Shown: piece after piece, positions 56,721 through 64,000 of the stretch
Numbering within the stretch: the stretch's first letter is position 1
Layout: each line of letters begins with the position of its first letter
Origin: Larix kaempferi
Taxonomy: Eukaryota > Streptophyta > Pinopsida > Pinales > Pinaceae
DNA: 64,000 bases
Direction of reading: 5' to 3'
NCBI GenBank assembly: GCA_027924585.1
Contig: BSBM01000186.1
Location: 4,960,001-5,024,000 of the forward strand
Made by a program: the position numbers and the translations under genes
Notes under the pieces: model-generated
Told to the model about the DNA's origin: nothing
The model's input: the letters and a program-made list of their open reading frames with translations, nothing else
Databases searched by the model: none

Positions 56721-57579
56721 TCACTATGCATGCTTATTAGTATCATCATTTTGTTATCCTCGAGGTATCATACATAATCACACATTCATTAGTATAATCT
56801 TAATACTATCAAAACACAATAATCTTAAACATGTATAGTCATGATCATTTCAAACACAGATAATAAACATTAGTATTCAAGGTTTCAGGGAAGTCTTCTT
56901 TTACTCATGCATATTCTTATTTGATCATAGGACTCTTCTGGTTAGTTAAATCATCAATCAAGATAAGAGACATAAAATTCATAAACCCTTGATTATTTAC
57001 ATTTCTAACTTTATGAATAAACATAACCAATCATACCAAGTATACTTATATACGGGATCCTAACACAAGGTAGGATTTTAACTTGATATAGGAAAAACGT
57101 ACCTGGATTGGTATGTTAGCTAGTTATGTCTAACATACCCACATGATGTCTTCTTGTTCTCTCCAATGACTTGTGCTAGTAACCTGCATATCTCATAGGT
57201 TAACCATTACAGAACCAAGTTATACATACCTCCCAAATAGATCTTCTAAGTGATCCATGACAATGGATGAATCTTTGTCCTCATGTCATCATGATCATAT
57301 GTTCTTGAACTAGAACATGATTTTTCTTTCTTGGTGTACCTTTCATGTTAGCGGACAACATAAACCTCATACAACACCATAATGCATTAATACAATCATA
57401 AGTGTCAACACCCTAATCAATGAATATCTTCTATCATGCATTCATAATTTTATTAAGGTGATACGACAAGTCTAAATTTAATCAAGATTGTACTAACCGT
57501 AATAACATGAAGACAAACATACCATAAAATTAACAAATCTCTAAATATACCTAGATGAGTCATACCTGTCGAGATTGCT
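56721..57579. other. Unassigned sequence inside Cop3
   Basis: About 860 bp of AT-rich DNA with no copia motif where gag, protease and the front of integrase should be. It is either heavily decayed or a replacement. Confidence 0.45.
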
Positions 57580-57700
57580 TGTAATCTTCTAATGTAATGC
57601 CTTAGCCTCATCTCCCTCTGAAACAGGAACTTCTTCACTTATGAAGGTGACAAATCCATTCTCTTCTAGGATTAACCCAATCCACTTGATTTGCACGAAC
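57580..57700 (-). pseudogene. Cop3 Gag N-terminal remnant
   Basis: The minus strand reads WIGLILEENGFVTFISEEV and then EGDEAKALH, matching Cop2 Gag YRIGLILEENDLVQYIKDEV and KEDEAKEKY. Only this short piece of Gag survives. Confidence 0.65.
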
Positions 57701-58827
57701 TGGATCTAGAGCTGGATTAGGGTTTGTCAGAGAAACCCCAAAAATTCAAACTTTTGAAAGGATAGAAACATGCACCTTGATGAACTGATCAAGGTGGTAT
57801 ACTCATAATTTGAAAACTGCAAAGTTTCACCCCTCAAATTTTCCTTTGAAACTTCCAGATTCACTGGACATGACCCCGAACTAGGGTTTGATAAAGCCCA
57901 CCCTTCTGCCCAATCAAAAGGTTCGATCCAAGGCTCTAAGCTTCTATTTTTCTGAGGAGCTTCCAGCCATGGTCACAGATTTCAAAAGTTTCCATTTTTG
58001 TAGAAGCCCTAATTTTCCACTTTTTCGATCAAAGTCCTGAACTAGGGTCTGATCAAGCTCGGCCTTCTGCCCAACCAAAAATTCTGATCTTCATCTCTAA
58101 ATTTCTATTTTGATGAGTAGCATTCAGTCGTAGTCTCTGATTACAAAAATTCCAACTTTCTCTGAAACCCAAAATTCTGGAAGCCATGAATGAAGGTGCT
58201 CAACAAATAATTCTGTTTTGACAGAAATATGTACCTGATTGTTTCTGGTGTAACTCTGAACTTTTTGATCCATAGGGTCTGAAAGTTTTTTTTGTGATAG
58301 CCCGACCTGTCATCTTTCCAACCCCATAGGTCTGACCTCAAATGGATTCTTTGAGAGAGAGTTATGCCAAGTGTTGCAATGCGATCTGTTTATGGGATAA
58401 CACAAGAGAGCAAACTTGTACGGCTTTCCACATGTCACTGGTTCAGTTTCAGCCTCTAAAAAATTTACCTGAGACAGTAGAGTCCATGCCCTACCTGCCA
58501 CTTTTTATGAAATTTCATTTGGATCTTCCTATCCCAGGTTATGACCTTTTTTCCAAGGTCACCTGTTTATGACTGAGATGTGGAAGAGAGAAAAACCCTA
58601 TATTGTATAGATCATAAATCACAAAGTACAATGAATTAGAGGTTTTCCTTAGGAAACAAGGTACATGAGGATCTTAGTTTCTCCCTATACGATCTTCAGA
58701 CACTGAAACCTCACCAAACTTTATTTATAGAGAAAGTGCTACAATGACTGGTTTTTGCTATATCAATCCCTAGCTTCACAATTGCAACAAGTGTCATACA
58801 TGCCATACCATGCCTTCTTTCAGGCTA
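57701..58827 (-). other. Cop3 leader with a duplicated motif
   Basis: Untranslated leader between gag and PBS. Two related blocks at about 57880-58010 and 58020-58160 share GGTTTGAT/GGTCTGATxAAGC, CTTCTGCCCAA and CTCTAA..TTCTATTTT. A third relative lies in the Cop2 leader at about 60375-60500. Confidence 0.6.
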
Positions 58828-58839
58828 GCTCTGACACCA
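58828..58839 (-). other. Cop3 primer-binding site
   Basis: The minus strand reads TGGTGTCAGAGC, one change from the Met tRNA type TGGTATCAGAGC. Confidence 0.85.
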
Positions 58840-59484
58840 TGTTATTTTTTTAGAATTTACTTCAATATGATCTAGGATCTTAACTGAGAGAACAACATGT
58901 ACAGCATATCTACAGCATATCAATCATGAACACAATAATGCAAGCACACAATAGACACAAAGTTTACTTGGGGAAAACCATAAAGGTGAAAAACCCCAAT
59001 AACTTTGTCAGAGATAGATAGAGCAATGATACAACCCAAGCATAAGAGATAGACATCTCCTAGAAGTAGCTTCTCCTCCTCCACAAGTGCGCCACTCTCC
59101 CGAGAGTGTGAGAGAGAATAGAATGATCAAATAGAGTGCCTCCCGCACTCTATTTATACTTGACTTGACTTGCCTAATAACCTTTACTAGGTCGGCCTTA
59201 ACTTAACCACATAACATAATGCTTCTTGGGCTGACCCCCAATAGGGTGGTCTAATAACCCTTTGACCCACATGAATTATATAGGGCCGACTCCAACGAGG
59301 TGGTCTAATAACCCATCAAGTATAAGTTACGACACTTACAATATAAATGATGACACTTCCATATAGAGGAATAATAACATCTCTATAGGAATACAAACAC
59401 TTCCGTATAGAGGAATAATACCATCTCTATAGGAGTACAATGTACATATATGAAATACATTCCGATGTTACATATACATCAACA
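58840..59484 (-). repeat. Cop3 5' LTR
   Basis: 645 bp, same ends as the left copy. A minus-strand AGTATAAATA at 59151-59160 is a good TATA box. Confidence 0.93.
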
Positions 59485-59489
59485 GTGGC

Positions 59490-60144
59490 CATTATTCTTG
59501 GAGTTAAAATGAGTCCTTCTTCTTCTTTTGGTGTGATTATCCAAAGCTTGGTCATACTCCTTGAGAAGGGCTTCTCTATTGGCTACCCTAGCTTTTTCCT
59601 AAATGCAATCCTCCCATACCACATCAAGCTTCATACTTTCTTTCCTGGCACACATAGTTTGGATGAATGACTCCCAAGGTTTAGTGAGACCATTTAGAGC
59701 AGTCATGACTAGTTCATCTTCATCAAGGGTATCTCCAATGGCATCTAGTTGTTCCTTGAACTGGGAAACCCTTGAGAAATAATATTGAATAGATTCTCCT
59801 TTATTCATCTTGGTGCTCTTCAATTGAGCTCTCAGATTCATCTTCCTATTGGTGTTCTTTCCCTCATACATTCTGGAAAGGGCATCATACATTTGCTTTA
59901 TGGTCTTCTTGGATGCCACTTGGGGAATCAAGTGGTCTTTGATAGAATCATCAATGATCCTCTTTTCCCTAATTAGGTCCTTCCTATACTTCTCTTTGGC
60001 TTCATCTTCTTTAGGTTCTACAACCTCATCTTTAATATATTGGACAAGATCATTCTCTTCAAGAATGAGACCAATTCTATATTTCCATGTCCGGAAATTT
60101 TATATACCCTCTAGCTTGTCTTCAAGCTTACTGCTTGGAGCCAT
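59490..60144 (-). pseudogene. Cop2 Gag
   Basis: Start MAPSSKLEDKLEGI at 60144, then a TAA near 60100, then WKYRIGLILEENDLVQYI (about 60040-60090) and a continuous frame with YDALSRMYEGKNTNRKMNLR, SIQYYFSRVSQFKEQLDAIG and ALNGLTKPWESFIQ (59690-59890), the copia-type Gag (UBN2-like) signature. The frame is cut by Cop3 at 59489 and resumes at 52632 with the zinc knuckle. It would form the particle shell. Confidence 0.88.
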
Positions 60145-60571
60145 CTTATCTAGGGGTCAAAGAGATTGAAGTTTCTCAAGAGATAGAATAACACTTACCA
60201 TGAGATGTGCTTGATTGAGTTGAAGGTTTTGGTGTGTTCTGCTTCTGGAAACTTCAAATTTTTTTCCTTCCAGATCTGCAACAAAATTTCTGGTTTTCTG
60301 GTGCACAGGTTCACAACTTTTCTGGTTCACTGGTGCAGAGGTGCGCACTTTTTCTAGTTTTCTAGTCAAGACGTCAAACTAGGCTTTGAAAAAGCTCGGG
60401 GTTATACCCAACCAAAAATATTGATCCAGGGCTCAAAACTTTGATTTTGAGGAGGGCTATCCAGCCATGCAATCAGAATCCAAAAATTCCAACTTTCGCA
60501 GAAACCCTAATTTTCACCGGAGGAGGAGAGAGAGATATTTTCACCTTGTGAAAGATATTCTATTCAGGCTA
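60145..60571 (-). other. Cop2 leader
   Basis: An untranslated leader of about 430 bp between PBS and gag, containing one copy of the leader motif duplicated in Cop3. Confidence 0.65.
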
Positions 60572-60583
60572 GCTCTGATACCA
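60572..60583 (-). other. Cop2 primer-binding site (tRNA-Met)
   Basis: The minus strand reads TGGTATCAGAGC immediately inside the 5' LTR. Confidence 0.9.
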
Positions 60584-61083
60584 TGTTAAGTTTATACTAA
60601 TTTGACTAGCAAGATCACTGAAATAAACACAATCACAAGATAGACAAACATTTACCTTGGGAAACCCTCATGGGGTAGAAAACCCAACAAAGCTTTCCTC
60701 AAAATAGATGATCAACCAAATACAAGATGTAGAAACCAAACAAGAGTTCCTCCTCCTCCTATGCACACCTCTCTCTCACTTGTGCGCTACCCCTAAGTGA
60801 GTGAATGAATGAGATAAGTGAGGAACATCCTCCTCTACTTATACTCATCTCCCGAATGACCTTTTACCCTAATGGGGGCGACCTCTCCCAGGAGAGTCTA
60901 ATAACCCCCAAATAATAAACTTAGGGCCGACCTCACATGGGAGATCTAACAACCCTAGTTACCATATTATCTCAGAAGAATAACCATCTCTGGATATACA
61001 ATAAGGTCACCAGGGAGGAATGTACCATCTCCAAAATAATAAAATACAAATATAATATTCTTGGAAGTTACAATATTTCAACA
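60584..61083 (-). repeat. Cop2 5' LTR
   Basis: 500 bp, the same as the left LTR plus about 41 bp (near 60997-61037) lying between two copies of ACCATCTC. A minus-strand GTATAAG near 60840 may be the TATA box. Confidence 0.92.
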
Positions 61084-61088
61084 TTAAC
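61084..61088. repeat. Cop2 target-site duplication, right
   Basis: TTAAC, matching 47198-47202. Confidence 0.88.
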
Positions 61089-61860
61089 AAGTGTGAACGT
61101 GACAAGTTCGCTTGGAAATCTTTTCGTATTTCGAAAGCATGAAAAGAGCTTAAAGATAGACTCCGGGGGAGTAATTTTTCGTAGGATTTTAATGAGCCCG
61201 GAAAAGTGATAAACCGTAAATCGGTAACTTATTCTCATGGTTTTAAGAGCATGAGAAAGAATAAAGAGTAAGCTCATCATCATTAAATAATTACAATCTA
61301 ACGGATAAAAAATAAAAACAAAAATACACAAGGGGTGTTTGTACCTGAGATGACCGTTCCAATGTGAGAATGGCACAAAACGAATAATTAAAAATTCCTG
61401 CACCCTCGAAAGCTAAGTCAAATAGTCAACTGGGTGTTCAAAAAATGATCCAAACTATAGCAAATGACCTAAAAGCATCAAATATTTGAAAAAGAATATT
61501 CCACTTGTTTATAAATAGAAAAAATGGGCCAAATATAGTTACCATTGTTCATTTTCCAACTTGGGGAGAAGAAGTGTCATTTGGAGCCAAAAGTTCACTC
61601 GTCGATTCTGGGAGCTACAAGCAACCATTTCACCAGCCGTTCGGAGCAGGTAACCCTAAACGTCATCCAACACATTTCTAGTGGTTTACAATTTTGAATT
61701 TAGTTAATTTTTGGGGTTTTTAGCTTGGTTTGTGAAAGGGCTATTGCATCCTCAGGTCGTCCCAGGTCACCTTTATGGGAACTGCGACGAACCCGGGTCA
61801 TCGCAAATCCCGCAAAGGTGGGTTGCGACGATGTCACGCTATCAGAATTAACGGGGTGTG
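61089..61860 (+). other. Upstream region of the mobile-domain-like pseudogene
   Basis: About 770 bp without a coding frame. TATAAATAG at 61510-61518 is a good TATA box about 340 bp before the ATG at 61861. Confidence 0.5.
61510..61518 (+). promoter_or_regulatory. TATA box
   Basis: TATAAATAG in a suitable position for transcription of the 61861 ORF. Confidence 0.45.
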
Positions 61861-63230
61861 ATGGCAGAAACGTCCAACCCAACCATCAAACCTATCCCAA
61901 AAGATGAACTTTCACTGGTTGAAGTGAGTGCTAATGATGTTAAAATGCTCCTTATGGCAGTTTAGTAGCATCCAACATGGTCTTAGAGTGGCGTGAACGA
62001 GAACATGAGGTAGATGACATACAAGCTGCAAACGATCCACAATGTGTAACGGCACTAAGGAACTGTGGTCTTCTAAAGTTCTTCCAGATCCAGGGCATGA
62101 GGGCCGAAATCCCCCTGCTGACACATATGCTTAGATGTTGGGATGTGGCTCAATAGTATTTTATGATCGGTGAGCATGTACTTACCATAGATGTTGAGGA
62201 CATCTACTTTTTGACTGGATTGTCCTGGACGGGGGACAATGTGACTCTTACTGGATCACGGGGAAATGATCGGACCATGGATGACATGATCCTACAACAT
62301 TGTACTCCTCATACCCATGCTTCTAGTGGGAATATTCCCATTAAAGAGGTATGAGATCATCCACTGCGTGCCATTCGTTTTACCATCGTGAGGATAGTAG
62401 GGAGCCAAGCGGTTCACCTAGATACTAGGTCCCAGATGCTATATGCAGAGGACTATATGTCTCCAAGATCTTCAACTGGTGTGAGGGACTCCTTGCTAAC
62501 ATCCAAGCTCAGCTAACTAAGTGTCGGTGAGGGGAGATCAAGCAGTTCAAACATGGGCCGATAGTTATCTTGTTTTGATTGGAGTCGGTTCCCCTCTTGT
62601 GTCCGTAGGTACCATTGGATGACAGGGATCCTAAGTATCCTCACATGGCTAGATGGATAGAGGTGATGGCCAGAAATGGTGGGGGGCCCATCATTGGACA
62701 TGGTACTGAGTTCTTCACCTGGATAGAGGGCCAGTTGCTCATGGAATAGGATTACATGTACAATGGTACGGATTACAGGGATGACCCAGACTTGGCACTG
62801 CCCAAGGGAGCAGCATGGGGAGACATAGGTAAGAATAAATAACCCTTGTACTTTTTAGTTTTGTGCATTTATGATTTTTTTTTTTTATAGTGCTGACAAG
62901 TTAACAACATGTGTGTGCATATTTGGGCCCCGTGCGACTGGTAGGAGTTTCTCTTCTTGCGAGGAGAGGAGAGGGAGCATCCATGCCTCCAGCTGCTCAT
63001 GCTGCCATCATGGAGATGGAGGATGCTTACGAGAACTTAAGCAGGTTGAATTCAGTTGTTCGTGAGCTGGAAGTGGATGATTTGCCATGGCCCATGAAGA
63101 GGCATGTAGTTGGGATGTCCATGCACTTCAACGCGTTGCTCCGTAGGGTGGTGAGGGCAGTGGAATGCTTCCAAGTTCAGTAGGAGAGAGCTGCTAAATC
63201 TAGGGGTGCACGGGCTAGGCGTCAGGCCTG
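61861..63230 (+). pseudogene. Plant-mobile-domain-like protein, broken
   Basis: Start MAETSNPTIKPIPKDEL at 61861, ending in two stops near 61963; the next frame reads RNCGLLKFFQIQGMRAEIPL (about 62055-62110), then GEHVLTIDVEDIYFLTGLSW (62169-62228), PKYPHMARWIEVMARNGGG (about 62625-62685) and, after a likely intron, MKRHVVGMSMHFNALLRRVV (about 63095-63150). HVLTIDVEDIYFLTGLS resembles the motif of plant mobile domain proteins, a family found in host genes and in extra ORFs of retroelements. Several stops and frameshifts break it. It lies convergent with the RNase H at 63480-64000. Family placement rests on motif memory alone. Confidence 0.6.
62829..62890 (+). other. Probable spliceosomal intron
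   Basis: The donor ATAG|GTAAGA and acceptor with a long T run, TATAG|T, bracket 62 nt. It is short for a plant intron, so splicing is likely but not proved. Confidence 0.45.
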
Positions 63231-63239
63231 ATGTTGTTA

Positions 63240-63479
63240 CTATGTATGTGTTGAGGGATTAGAAGCCTCAGATTTTGTACTAATGAAAGCTATGAGGCTT
63301 CAGATTTTGTAGAGACTCACTAAAATCCATCGTGCTTCATATTTTGTACCAGCACTACTTTTTATGATTTATATATATACAGACATTTCCAGCGGTTTTA
63401 TACATTATGTGTTTTAAATGGATGAATGATGTGATCTTGTTTATATGCTTGCTTATATACAATGGATGATTTACATGTT
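63240..63479. other. Spacer between convergent frames
   Basis: About 240 bp with no coding frame. GCTTCATATTTTGTAC-like strings recur three times (ends of 63260-63350), a small local repeat. Confidence 0.5.
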
Positions 63480-64000
63480 ATGAATGCTTTGAATTATGTG
63501 TGTGCGATGTACCAATACAAAATGAAGTTGGCCATCGAATCAGCAACTGTGTTCATGTCTCGTGGAATGTGCGGGTATTGAACAGATTCAAAGGACCTTC
63601 CCAGGAGATGGACTCATCTGAAGAGACGGAGTAGAGTGGGATCACGGATAGCGTAGATCCGATTGAGATGGGAAACCACTAGTTATGAATCCAAATGGAT
63701 GACAATGTGGTTCATACCCAAGGAAAGAGCATCAGTTAGGATTCCAATCACCGCCTGATACTCTACGGTGTTGTTGGTTGTGAATCCAAGACAATTTCCT
63801 CCTGAGCTAATGAGATCTCCTATTGGGGAATAGAGTACCAATGTTGCCGAAGCAAGGTTACGGGTATGTCGACTAGTGCCGTCCATGAATCCATAGCAAG
63901 TTTCCATTTGCACACGCAGAAAAAACATGGGATAAGAAGCAAAAACAAGATCTAGACACACTAGAATAAATGCGTCACACCACAGAAAAAACACACACAC
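63480..64000 (-). pseudogene. TatR: RNase H (RVT_3 type) fragment
   Basis: Read on the minus strand: FMDGTSRHTRNLASATLVLY (about 63830-63890) gives the first Asp, NNTVEYQAVIGIL (about 63745-63785) the Glu, IHLDS, stop, LVVSHLN (63660-63700) the second Asp, and PRDMNTVADSMAN (about 63535-63580) the last Asp. All four acidic positions of the RNase H fold are present, with one TAA between them. The upstream part runs out of the window. It belongs to a gypsy-like element with an additional RNase H, or to an RNase H domain protein. No integrase follows it on the left. Confidence 0.75.

Larger units (their letters stand above)
52638..59484 (-). mobile_element. Cop3: copia element nested inside Cop2
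   Basis: LTRs of 645 bp each at 52638-53282 and 58840-59484 enclose a degraded copia interior. Flanks are GTGAC (left) and GTGGC (right), a near-perfect duplication. Insert plus duplication is 6,852 bp, divisible by three, so the Cop2 frame is the same on both sides. Protease and most of integrase and gag are absent or unreadable; RT and RNase H are partly present. The LTRs differ at about 46 of 645 positions by eye. Confidence 0.9.
47203..61083 (-). mobile_element. Cop2: Ty1/copia element carrying nested Cop3
   Basis: A minus-strand copia element with LTRs at 47203-47661 and 60584-61083, a tRNA-Met PBS, gag, protease, integrase, RT and RNase H, and a 1.6-kb 3' region full of tandem repeats. 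TTAAC flanks it on both sides. Cop3 (52638-59484) lies between its gag and its zinc knuckle. Its LTRs differ at about 21 of 459 shared positions. Without Cop3 it would be about 7 kb. Several stops, a lost RT box and an integrase Glu-to-Lys change mean it is dead. Confidence 0.92.

Overview
The window is plant nuclear DNA made almost entirely of nested, mostly broken retrotransposons. Plant-type Ty3/gypsy, Ty1/copia and L1-like LINE elements are stacked inside one another. I found no intact host gene, tRNA, rRNA or CRISPR array. The density of old, stop-riddled insertions fits a large-genome seed plant, possibly a conifer or other gymnosperm; the species is inference only. Working names used below: Gy0-Gy3 (gypsy), Tat1, Tat2 and TatR (gypsy pieces with Tat-lineage features), Cop1-Cop3 (copia), and LINE.

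Left third (1-16.4 kb). An antisense gypsy integrase remnant (Gy0) is broken by the 5' LTR of Gy1, which keeps LTR, primer-binding site, leader, gag and protease. Gy1 stops where the 5' LTR of Tat1 begins. Tat1 is a near-complete 12.6-kb gypsy element with two LTRs of about 665 bp. It encodes Gag, protease, an additional RNase H placed before the reverse transcriptase, reverse transcriptase, a degenerate canonical RNase H, integrase, and a 3.2-kb extra ORF of unknown function.

Middle (16.4-32.4 kb). A 1.2-kb C-depleted, telomere-like degenerate repeat and AT-rich DNA precede an L1-like LINE. The LINE's ORF2 is split at about codon 14 by Cop1, a young copia element on the minus strand (LTRs 704 bp each, about 5 differences by eye, TSD GTCCT). 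The LINE is then cut inside its reverse transcriptase by the 5' LTR of Gy2, a sister of Gy1 that has lost its RT by internal deletion.

Centre (32.4-47.2 kb). AT-rich filler is followed by a 2.1-kb polypurine (G/A) tract. Next come Gy3 (gag with five zinc knuckles plus protease), a roughly 120-bp minisatellite, and a minus-strand ORF (Tat2) homologous to the Tat1 extra ORF.

Right third (47.2-64 kb). Cop2 (minus strand, TSD TTAAC) contains Cop3 (minus strand, near-TSD GTGAC/GTGGC). Both have long 3' regions carrying tandem arrays and a shared hairpin motif with covarying stems. To the right lie a plus-strand pseudogene resembling plant-mobile-domain proteins and, convergent with it, an RNase H fragment of another gypsy-like element.

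The most interesting signals are the conserved extra ORF shared by Tat1 and Tat2, the domain order of Tat1, the covarying 3'-region hairpin of Cop2/Cop3, the inverted LTR-age order of Cop3 inside Cop2, and two large strand-asymmetric repeat blocks. All identity values are hand counts.
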